From NCBI GenBank assembly GCA_947650365.1, contig CANTAL010000146.1, positions 682,001 to 746,000 of the forward strand: 64,000 bases of DNA. The letters are read 5' to 3'. Below the pieces are notes generated by a model, which saw nothing but the letters and a program-made list of their open reading frames with translations, searched no databases and had not been told where the DNA came from. Position 1 is the stretch's first letter. Each line of letters begins with the position of its first letter. Position numbers and translations under genes: made by a program. Shown here piece after piece: positions 53,501-64,000 of this stretch. This stretch comes from Chamaelirium japonicum. Lineage: Eukaryota; Streptophyta; Magnoliopsida; Liliales; Melanthiaceae.

Positions 53501-54569
53501 TACATTCGTGCGAATGAATTAGAATGGATCGTGCGAATGAATTAGAATGGATCGTACGAATGAATTAGAATGGATATATTTGAATGAATAAATTAGAATG
53601 GATCATACGAATGAATTAGAATGGATCGTACGAATGAATTAGAATGGATAGTGCGAATGAATTAGAATCGATCGTACGAATGAATTAGAATGGATCGTAC
53701 GAATGATTTAGAATGGATCATACGAATGAGTAAGAATGGATCGTACGAATGAATTAGAATGGATCGTACGAATGAATTAGAATGGATCGTACGAATAAAT
53801 TAGAATTGATACATTCATCTGAATGAATTAGAATGGATCATACGAATGAGTAAGAATGGATCGTACGAATGAAATAGAGTAGATTGTACGAATGAATTAG
53901 AATGGATCCTACGAATGAATTAGAATGGATCGTGTGAACGAATTAGAATGGATTGTATGAATGAATTAGAATGGATCGTACGAATGAATTATAATGGATC
54001 GTACGAATGAATTAGAATGGATATATTCGTGCAAATGAATTAGAATGGATCGTATGAGTGTATTAGAATGGATCGTATGAGTGAATTAGAATGGATCGTA
54101 CGAATGAATTAGAATGGATTGTATGAATGAATTAGAATGGATCGTACGAATGAATTAGAATGGATCGTATGAATGAATGGATCATACGAATGAATTAGAA
54201 TGGATCGTACGAAAGAATTAGAATGGATAGTGCGAATGAATTAGAATCGATCGTACGAATGAATTAGAATGGATCGTACGAATGAATTAGAATGGATTGT
54301 ATGAATGAATTACAATGGATCGTACGAATGAATTAGAATGGATCGTACGAATGAATTAGAATGGATCAAATGAATGAATTAGAATGGTTATATTCATGCG
54401 AATAAATTAGAATGGATCGTACGAATGGATTAGAATGGATCGTATGAGTGAATTAGAATGGATACGAAGGAATTAGAATGGATCGTACGAAAGAATTAGA
54501 ATGGATCATACGAATAAAATAGAATGGATCGTACGAATGAAATAGAATGGATCGTACGAAGGAATTAGA
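50581..54569. repeat. Satellite block, mostly R orientation
   Basis: It is F to about 51050, switches at the GATCCTGAATTAG junction also seen at 7155 and 14400, then R to 54569 except for the fold-back at 53351. Near 52418 it carries GGATCCACCGAATGAG, the reverse complement (with one change) of the CAGTGGATCC module near 4911, 12461 and 24383, so this is an inverted copy. The R run gives a 124-codon open frame at 51412-51786 on the minus strand, which is a repeat by-product. Confidence 0.88.
53351..53395. repeat. Perfect 19-bp inverted repeat, 7-nt spacer
   Basis: CCATTCTAATTCATTAGCA at 53351-53369 is followed by TGGATCG and by its exact reverse complement at 53377-53395. It is preceded by another palindrome, TGGATCGTACGATCCA. 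This is a single F monomer embedded in a long R block, and it could extrude as a cruciform. Confidence 0.92.
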
Positions 54570-56490
54570 ATGCATTCGTATGATCCATTCTAATTCATTC
54601 GGACGATCCATTCAAATTCATTCATACGATCCATTCTAATTCATTCGCACGAATATATCCATTCTAATTCTTTCGTACGATGCATTCTAATTCATTCGTT
54701 CGATCAATTCTAATTCATTAGCACGATCCATTCTAATTCATTCGTACGATCAATTCTAATTCATTCGTACGATCCATTCTAATTCATTCATAGGATCCAT
54801 TCTAATTCATTCATACGATCTATTCTAATTCTTTCGCACGAATGTATCCATTCTAATTCATTCGCACGAATGTATCCATTCTAATTCATTCGTACGAATC
54901 TATTCTAATTCATTCGTACAATCTATTCTATTTCATTCGTACGATCCATTCTAGTTCATTCGTACGATCCATTCTAATTCATTCGTACGATCCATTCTAA
55001 TTCATTCGTATGATCCATTCTAATTAATTCGTATGATCCATTCTAATTCATTCGTACGATCCATTCTAATTCATTCATACAATCCATTCTAATTCATTCG
55101 CACGAATGTATTCATTCTAATTAATTCGTACGATCCATTCTAATTAATTCGTACGATCCATTCTAATTCATTTGTATGATCCATTCTTATTAATTAGCAC
55201 GATCCAGTCTAATGGATTCGCACGATCCATTCTAATTCATTCATACGATCCATTCTAATTCATTCGTACGATCCATTCTAATTCATTCGCACAAATGTAT
55301 CCATTCTAATTCATTCGTACGATCCATTCTAATTCATTCGTACGATCAGTTCTAATTCATTCACAAAATCTATTCTAATTCATTCATACGATCCATTCTA
55401 ATTCATTCGCACGATCCATTCTAATTCATTCGTAAGATCAATTCTAATTCATTCGTACGATCGATTCTAATTCATTCGCACGATCCATTCTAATTCATTC
55501 ATACGATCCATTCTAATTCATTCGTACGATCCATTCTAATTCATTCGCACGATCCATTCTAATTCATTCGTACGATCCATTCTAATTCATTCGTACGATC
55601 CATTCTAATTCATTCGCATGAATGTATCCATTCTAATTCATTCGTACGATCCATTCTAATTCATTCGTATGATCTATTCTTATTCATTAGCACGATCCAG
55701 TCTAATTGATTCGCACGATCCATTCTAATTCATTCGCACGAATGTATCCATTCTAATTCATTCGTACGATCCATTCTAATTCATTAATATGATCCATTCT
55801 AATTCATTCGTACGATCCATTCTAATTCATATGCACAAAGGTATCCATTGTAATTCATTCGCACGAAAGAATTAGAATGGATTGTATGAAAGAATTAGAA
55901 TGGATCATGCGAATGAATTAGAATGGATCGTACGAAGGAATTAGAATTGATCGTACGAAGGAATTAGAATGGATCATACGAATGAGTAAGAATGGATCGT
56001 ACAAATGAATTAGAATGGATCGTACGAATAAATTAGAATGGATACATTCGTCCGAATGAATTAGAATGGATCATACGAATGAGTAAGAATGGATCGTACG
56101 AATGAAATAGAATAGATTGTACGAATGAATTAGAATGGATCGTATGAATGAATTAGAATGGATCGTATGAGTAAATTAGAATGGATAGTACGAATGAAGT
56201 AGAATGGATCGTATGAACGAATTAGAATAGATTGTGCGAATGAATTAGAATGGATCGTACGAATGAATTAGAATGGATACATTCGTGCGAATAAATTAGA
56301 ATGGATCGTACAAATGAATTAGAATGGATCGTACGAATGAATTAGAATGGATCATACGAATGAGTAAGAATGGATCGTACAAATGAAATAGAATGGATTG
56401 TACGAATGAATTAGAATGGATCCTACGAATGAATTAGAATAGATCGTGTGAAAGAATTAGAATGGATTGTATGAATGAATTAGAATGAAT
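54570..56490. repeat. Satellite block, F then R
   Basis: It is F to 55866 and R to 56490. The end of the F part (CATATGCACAAAGG near 55830, then GCACGAAAGAATTAG) is the same F-to-R junction as near 3955, 11500 and 23450. The block therefore contains another direct copy of part of segments P and Q. Confidence 0.85.
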
Positions 56491-59400
56491 TCGTACGATC
56501 CATTCGAATTCATTCGCACGATCCATTCTAATTCATTCGTACGATCCATTCTAATTCATTCGTAGGATCCATTCTAATTCATTCGTAAGATCCATTCTAA
56601 TTCATTCGTACGATCCATTCTAATTCATTCGTACAATCCATTCTAATTCATTCGCACGAATGAATTAGAATGGATCGTACGAATGAATTAGAATGGATCA
56701 TATTAATGAATTAGAATGGATCGTACGAATGAATTAGAATGGATACATTCGTGCGAATAAATTAGAATGGATTGTATGAATGAATTAGAATGGATCGAAC
56801 GAATGAATTAGAATGGATCGTACGAATGAATTAGAATAGATTGCGCGAATGAATTAGAATGGATCGTACGAATGAATTAAAATGGATCATACGAAGGAAT
56901 TAGAATGGATCGTACGAATGAATTAGAATGGATCGTACGAATGAATTAGAATGGATCGTACGGAGGAATTAGAATGGATCGTACGAATGAATTAGAATGG
57001 ATCGTACGATTGAATTAGAATGGATCATACGAATGAGTAAGAATGGATCATATGAATGAATTAGATTGGATCATACGATCCATTCTAATTCATTAGCATG
57101 GATCGTGCTAATGAATTAGAATGGAATATACGAATGAATTAGAATGGATCGTAGAATGGATCGTACGAATGAATTAGAATGAATTAGAATGGATCGTACG
57201 AATGAATTAGAATAGATCATAGGAATGAATTAGAATGGATCGTGCAAATGAATTAGAATGGATACATTCGTGCAAATAAATTAGAATGGATCGTACGAAT
57301 GAATTAGAATGGATCGTACGAATGAATTAGAATAGATTGCGCGAATGAATTAGAATGGATCGTACGAATTAATTAGAATGGATACATTCGTGCGAATGAA
57401 TTAGAATGGATACATTCGTGCGAATGAATTAGAATGGATTGTATGAATGAATTAGAATGGATCGTACGAATGAATTAGAATGGATCATACGAATTAATTA
57501 GAATGGATCATACGAATGAATTAGAATGGATCGTACGAATGAATTAGAATGGATCGTACGAATGAATTAGAATGGATCGTACGAATGAATTAGAATGGAT
57601 CGTGCGAATGAATTAGAATGGATCGTACGAATGAATTAGAATGGATACATTTGTGCGAATGAATTAGAATGGATCGTACGAATGAATTAGAATGAATCGT
57701 ATGAATGAATTAGAATGGATCGTACGAATGAATTAGAATGGATCGTGCGAATGTATTAGAATGGATCGTACGAATGATTTAAAATGGATCGTGTGAAAGA
57801 ATTAGAATGGATCGTACGAATGAATTAGAATGGATCGTGCGAATGAATTAGAATGGATCGTATGAATGAATTAGAATAGATTTAGTGAATGAATTAGAAC
57901 TGATCGTACGAATGAATTAGAATGGATCGTACGAATGAATTAGAATGTATACATTTGTGCGAATGAATTAGAATGGATCGTACGAATGAATTAGAATGGA
58001 TCTTATGAATGAATTAGAATGGATACATTCGTGCGAATGAATTAGAATGGATCGTGCGAATCCATTAGACTGGATCGTGCGAATGAATAAGAATGGATCA
58101 TACGAATGAATTAGAATGGATCGTACGAATTAATTAGAATGGATACATTCGTGCGAATGAATTAGAATGGATTGTATGAATGAATTAGAATGGATCGTAC
58201 GAATGAATTAGAATGGATCATACGAATTAATTAGAATAGATCATACGAATGAATTAGAATGGATCGTACGAATGAATTAGAATGGATCGTACGAATGAAC
58301 TAGAATGGATCGTACGAATGAAATAGAATAGATTGTACGAATGAATTAGAATGGATTCGTACGAATGAATTAGAATGGATACATTCGTGCGAATGAATTA
58401 GAATGGATACATTCGTGCAAAAGAATTAGAATAGATCGTATGAATGAATTAGAATGGATCCTATGAATGAATTAGAATGGATCGTGCGAATGAATTAGAA
58501 TGGATCGCACGAATGAATTAGAATGGATCGTGCTAATGAATTAGAATTGATCGAACGAATGAATTAGCATGGATCGTGCTAATGAATTAGAATGGATCGT
58601 ACGAATGAATTAGAATGGATCAAATGAATGAATTAGAATGGTTACATTCATGCGAATGAATTAGAATGGATCGTACGAATGGATTAGAATAGATCGTACG
58701 AATGGATTAGAATGGATACATTCGAGCGAATGAATTAGAATGGATCGTACGGAATGAATTCGAATGGATTGTATGAATGAATTAGAATGGATACATTCGT
58801 GCGAATGAATTAGAATGGATCGTGCGAATGAATTAGAATGGATTCGTACGAATGAATTAGAATGGATACATTCGTGCGAATGAATTAGAATGGATCGTAC
58901 CAATGAGTAAGAATGGATCGTATGAATGAAATAGAATGGATCGTACGAATGAATTATAATGGATCGTACGTAATGAATTAGAATGGATTGTATGAATGAA
59001 TTAGAATGGATCGTACGAATGAATTAGAATGGATCATACGAATTAATTAGAATGGATCATACAAATGAATTAGAATGGATCGTACGAATGGATTAGAATG
59101 GATTGTACCAATGAGTAAGAATGGATCGTGCGAATGAATTAGAATGGATCAGACGAATGAATTAGAATGGATCGTACGAATGAATTAGAGCGGATCGTAC
59201 GAATGAATTAGAATGGATCGTACGAATAAATTAGAAAGGATACATTCGTCCGAATGAATTAGAATGGATCATACGAATGAGTAAGAATGGATCGTACGAA
59301 TGAATTAGAATGGATCGTACGAATGAATTAGAATGGATCGTACGAATGAATTAGAATGGATCATACGAATGAATTAGAATGGATCATACGAATGAGTAAG

Positions 59401-59748
59401 AATGGATCGTATGAATGAAATAGAATGGATTGTACGAATGAATTAGAATGGATCGTACGAATGAATTAGAATGGATCGTGTGAAAGAATTAGAATTAGAA
59501 TGGATCGTACGAATAAATTAGAATGGATACATTCGTTCGAATGAATTAGAATGGATCATACGAATGAGTAAGAATGGATCGTACGAATGAAATAGAATAG
59601 ATTGTACGAATGAATTAGAATGGATCCTACGAATAAATTAGAATGGATCGTGTGAAAGAATTAGAATGGATTGTATGAATGAATTAGAATGGATCGTATG
59701 AATGAATTAGAATGGATCGTGCGAATGAATTCGAATGGATCGTACGAA
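56491..59748. repeat. Satellite block, mostly R orientation
   Basis: It is F to about 56655 and then R to 59748, interrupted by the perfect fold-back at 57080. The GGTTACATTCATGCG variant near 58637 is shared with about 1236, 20925, 28603 and 52574. The 80-codon minus-strand open frame at 58661-58903 is repeat-derived. Confidence 0.88.
57080..57124. repeat. Perfect 19-bp inverted repeat, second copy
   Basis: It has the same stem and spacer as at 53351, 3729 bp downstream and in direct orientation, with the same neighbours (GATTGGATC before, GGAATATA after). A degenerate version lies at about 18659-18702. Confidence 0.92.
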
Positions 59749-61526
59749 TTCATTCTAATTCATTCATACAATCCATTCTAATTCTTTCACACGATCCATT
59801 CTAATTCATTCGTAGGATCCATTCTAATTCATTCGTACAATCTATTCTATTTCATTCGTACGATCCATTCTTACTCATTCGTATGATCCATTCTAATTCA
59901 TTTGGACGAATGTATCCATTCTAATTTATTCGTACGATCCATTCTAATTCATTCGTACGATCCATTCTAATTCATTCGTACGATCCATTCTAATTCATTC
60001 GTATGATCCATTCTAATTAATTCGTATGATCCATTCTAATTCATTCATACGATCCATTCTAATTCATTCGCACAAATGTATCCATTCTAATTAATTCGTA
60101 CGATCCATTCTAATTCATTCGTATGATCCATTCTAATTCATTCGTATGATCTATTCTAATTCATTCGCACGATCTGTTCTTATTCATTCACACAATCCAT
60201 TCTAAACCATTCATACGATCCATTCTAATTTATTCGTACGATCCATTCTAATTCATTCGTAAGATCCATTCTAATTCATTCGTACGATCCATTCTAATTC
60301 ATTCGTACGATCCATTCTAATTCATTCGCACGAATGTATCCATTCCAGTTCATTCGTACGATCCATTCTAATTCATTCGTACGATCCATTCTAATTCATT
60401 CGCACGATCCATTCTAATTCATTCGTACGATCCATTCTAATTCATTCGCACGAATGTATCCATTCTAATTCATTTGTACATACGATCCATTCTAATTCAT
60501 TCGTACGATCCATTCTAATTCATTCGCACGATCTGTTCTTATTCATTCGCACAATCCATTCTAATTCATTCGTACGAATGTATCCATTCTAATTCATTCG
60601 TACGATCCATTCTAATTCATATGCACAAAGGTATCCATTCTAATTCATTCGTACGATCCATTTTAATTCAGGATCGCACGAATGAATTAGAATGGATACA
60701 TTCATGCGAATGAATTAGAATGGATCATACGAATGAGTAATAATGGATCGTACGAATGAAATAGAATAGATTGTACGAATGAATTAGAATGGATCCTATG
60801 AATGAATTAGAATGGATCGTGTGAAAGAATTAGAATGGATCGTACGAATGAATTAGAATGGATCTTACGAATGAATTAGAATGGATACATTCGTGCGAAT
60901 GAATTAGAATTGATCGTACGAATGAATTAGAATGGATCGTGCGAATGAATTAGAATGGATCGTACGAATGAATTAGAATGGATCGTACGAATGAACTAGA
61001 ATGGATACATTCGTGCGAATGAATTAGAATGGATCGTACGAATGAATTAGAATGGATCGTACGAATGAATTAGAATGGATACATTCGTGCGAATGAATTA
61101 GAATGGATCAAACGAATGAATTAGAATGGATCATACGAATGAATTAGAATAGATCGTACGAATAAATTAGAATGGATACATTCGTCCGAATGAATTAGAA
61201 TGGATCATACGAATGAGTAAGAATGGATCGTACGAATGAAATAGAATGGATCGTACGAATGAATCGTGCAAATGAATTAGAATGGATCGTATGATTGTAT
61301 TAGAATGGATCGTATGAGTGAATTAGAATGGATCGTACGAATGAATTAGAATGGATTGTATGAATGAATTAGAATGGATCGTACGAATGAATTAGAACGG
61401 ATCATACGAATTAATTAGAATGGATCATACGAATGAATGAGAATGGAACGTACGAATGAATTAGAATGGATCGTGTGAAAGAATTAGAATGGATTGTATG
61501 TATGAATTAGAATGAATTCGTTCGAT
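59749..61526. repeat. Higher-order segment S, copy 2
   Basis: This is a direct copy of 48671-50580. Here the left edge continues without interruption into R monomers through GGATCGTACGAATTC, so it shows the uninterrupted form of the site at which the right border of the retroelement lies in copy 1. Confidence 0.85.
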
Positions 61527-64000
61527 CCATTCTAATTCATTCGTACGATCCATTCTAATTCTTTCACACGATCCATTCTTATTCATTCATACGATCCATT
61601 CTAATTTATTCGTACGATCTATTCTAATTCATTCGTACGATCCATTCTAATTCATTCGTACGATCCATTCTAATTCCTTCGTACGATCCATTCTAATTCA
61701 TTCATACAATCCATTCTAATTCTTTCACACGATCCATTCTAATTCATTCGTACGATCCATTCTAATTCATTCGTCCAATCCATTCTAATTCATTCGCACG
61801 AATGTATCCATTCTAAACCATTCATACGATCCATTCTAATTTATTCGTACGATCCATTCTAATTCATTCGTAAGATCCATTCTAATTCATTCGTACGATC
61901 CATTCTAATTCATTCGTACGATCCATTCTAATTCATTCGCACGAATGTATCCATTCTAGTTCATTCGTACGATCCATTCTAATTCATTCGTACGATCCAT
62001 TCTAATTCATTCGCACGATCAATTCTAATTCATTCGTACGATCCATTCTGATTCATTCGCACGAATGTATCCATTCTAATTCATTCGTACATACGATCCA
62101 TTCTAATTCATTCGCACGAATGTATCCATTCTAATTCATTTGTATAATCCATTCTATTTCATTCGTACGATCCATTCTTACTCATTCGTATGATCCATTC
62201 TAATTCATTCGCACGAATATATCCAATCTAATTCATTCGTACGATCCATTCTAATTCATTCGCACTATCCATTCTAATTCATTCGTACGATCCATTCTAA
62301 TTCATTCGTATGATCCATTCTAATTTATTCGTTCAAATATATCCATTCTAATTCATTCGTACGATCCATTCTAATTCATTCGCACGATCCATTCTAATTC
62401 ATTCGCACGATTGTATCCATTCAAATTCATTTGCACGATCCATTCTAATTCAATCCTATGATCTATTCTAATTCATTCGTACGATCCATTCTAATTCATT
62501 CGCTCGAATGTATCCATTCTAATTCATTCGTACGATCCATTCTAATTCGTTCATATGATCCATTCTAATTTGTTCGTACGATCCATTCTAATATGTTCGT
62601 ACGATCCATTCTAATTCATTCATATGATCCATTCTAATTCATTCCTACGATCTATTCTAATTCATTCGCTCGAATATATACATTCTAATTCATTCGTTCG
62701 ATCCATTCTAATTCATTCGCACGATCTATTCTAATTCATTCGTATGATCCATTCTAATCCATTCGTACGATCCATTCTAATTCATTCGTACGATCCATTC
62801 TAATTCATTCGTACGATCCATTCTAATTCATTCGCACGAATGTATCCATTCTAGTTCAGTCGTACGATCCATTCTAATTCATTCGTACGATCCATTCTAA
62901 TTCATTCGCACGATCCGTTCTAATTCCTTCGTACGATCCATTCTAATTCATTCGTACGATCTATTCTAATTCATTCGTACGATCCATTCTAATTCATTTT
63001 GTACGATCCATTCTAATTCCTTCGTACGATCCATTCTAATTCATTCGTACGATCCATTCTAATTCATTCGTACAGTCTATTTTAATTCATTCGTACGAAT
63101 GGATACATTCGTGTGAATGAATTAGAATGGATCGTTCGAATGAATTAGAATGGATACCTTTGTGCAAATGAATTAGAATGGATCGTATGAATGAATTAGA
63201 CTGGATCGTATGAGTGAATTAGAACGGATTGTACGAATGGATCATACGAATGAATTAGAATGGATCGTGTGAAAGAATTAGAATGGATTGTATGAATGAA
63301 TTATAATGGATCAAATGAATGAATTAGAATGGATCGTACGAAGGAATTAGAATGGATCGTACGAATGAATTAGAATGTATCGTACGAATGAATTAGAATA
63401 GATCGTACAAAGGAATTAGAATGGATCGTACGAAGGAATTAGAATGGATCGTACGAATGAATTAGAATGGATATATTTGTGCAAATGAATTAGAATGGAT
63501 CGTATGAATATATTAGAATGGATCGTATGAGTGAATTAGAATGGATCGTATGAATGAATTAGAATGGATCGTAGGAATGAATTAGAATGGATCGTGCGAA
63601 AGAATTAGAATGCATTGTATGAATGAATTATAATGGATCGTATGAATGAAGTAGAATGGATCGTGCGAATGAATTCGAATGGATCGCATGATCCATTCGA
63701 ATAGAATGGATCGTATGAATGAATTAGAATGGATTGGGCGAATGAATTAGAATGGATTGTAGGAATGAATTAGAATGGATCGGATGAATGAATTAGAATG
63801 GATCGTATGAATGAATTAGAATGGATCGTGCGAATGAATTAAAATGGATCGTACGAATGAATTAGAATGGATTGTACGAATGAATTAGAATGGATCATAC
63901 GAATGAATTAGAATGGATCATACGAATGAGTAAGAATGGATCGTACGAATGAAATAGAATGGATTGTACGAATGAATTAGAATGGATACATTCATGCGAA
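61527..64000. repeat. Satellite block to the window edge
   Basis: It is F to about 63090 and then R to the end. The switch near 63090 (TTCATTCGTACGAATGGATAC) matches the one near 17410. It contains the inverted 12-bp-stem fold-back at 63674. The array continues past the window. Confidence 0.9.
63674..63701. repeat. Inverted repeat, reversed copy of the 12-bp stem
   Basis: It has the same 12-bp stem with the spacer reading GCAT, the reverse complement of ATGC, and the outer flanks are swapped (ATAGAATGG on the right). The surrounding module is therefore an inverted copy of the one at 3.2 kb. Confidence 0.88.

Larger units (their letters stand above)
48671..64000. repeat. Right satellite array, same 23/28-bp family
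   Basis: This is the same satellite family as on the left, continuing to the window edge. About 14 orientation switches are visible, at roughly 49618, 50570, 51050, 53350-53395 (a short fold-back), 54570, 55866, 56490, 56655, 57080-57124 (a short fold-back), 59750, 60670, 61515, 63090 and 63690. The R orientation dominates from 51050 to 54570 and from 56655 to 59750. The array shares marker variants with the left array, so both sides of the insertion belong to one locus or one expansion history. Confidence 0.97.

Overview
The window looks like repetitive plant nuclear DNA: two blocks of an AT-rich short-monomer satellite (1-37701 and 48671-64000) on either side of one GC-rich insertion of about 11 kb (37702-48670). 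The insertion is a Ty3/Gypsy LTR retrotransposon of the Tat lineage. The evidence is a tandem pair of RNase H domains after the reverse transcriptase, a GPY-type integrase tail without a chromodomain, a long 3' region and a large antisense gene. Tat elements are confined to plants, so the host is a plant. I cannot name the species, and I see no ordinary host gene, tRNA, rRNA or CRISPR array.

Satellite. The basic monomer is 23 bp, about 35% GC, built on TCTAATTCATTCGTACGATC, with two CpGs inside the palindrome TCGTACGA. A 28-bp variant adds 5 bp (GATCC becomes GAATGTATCC) and nearly always follows a GCAC rather than a GTAC end. The array changes strand orientation roughly 55-60 times in 53 kb, mostly at short palindromes (TCGTACGA, GAATTC, GGATCC). 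On top of this lies a higher-order structure. About 7.5 kb is repeated in tandem (about 2.3-9.9 kb and 9.9-17.4 kb, start-to-start offset 7551 bp shrinking to 7159). About 6.9 kb at the left edge recurs at 19.56-26.34 kb. About 1.9 kb right of the insertion recurs at 59.75-61.53 kb. Several length differences between copies are whole numbers of 23- and 28-bp monomers, as expected of unequal exchange. Some junction modules also occur as inverted copies.

Insertion. From left to right it holds gag (zinc-knuckle side) and protease, then pol, then a 78-bp tandem repeat of hairpins, then an antisense gene with its own TATA box and an apparent short intron, then a 146-bp tandem repeat, a polypurine tract, one LTR of about 1 kb, a primer-binding site and the first codons of gag. 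The order is circularly permuted relative to a normal element: one LTR lies inside and gag sequence is at both ends. The element is a fossil with a few breaks. Both flanks are satellite in the same orientation, and the right edge falls at a satellite orientation-switch site.

The long open frames inside the satellite (Ile-His-Ser-Asn-Ser-Phe repeats) are a by-product of the monomer sequence, not genes. All alignments were done by eye on anchor motifs, so block edges are approximate to a few tens of bases unless an exact position is given.
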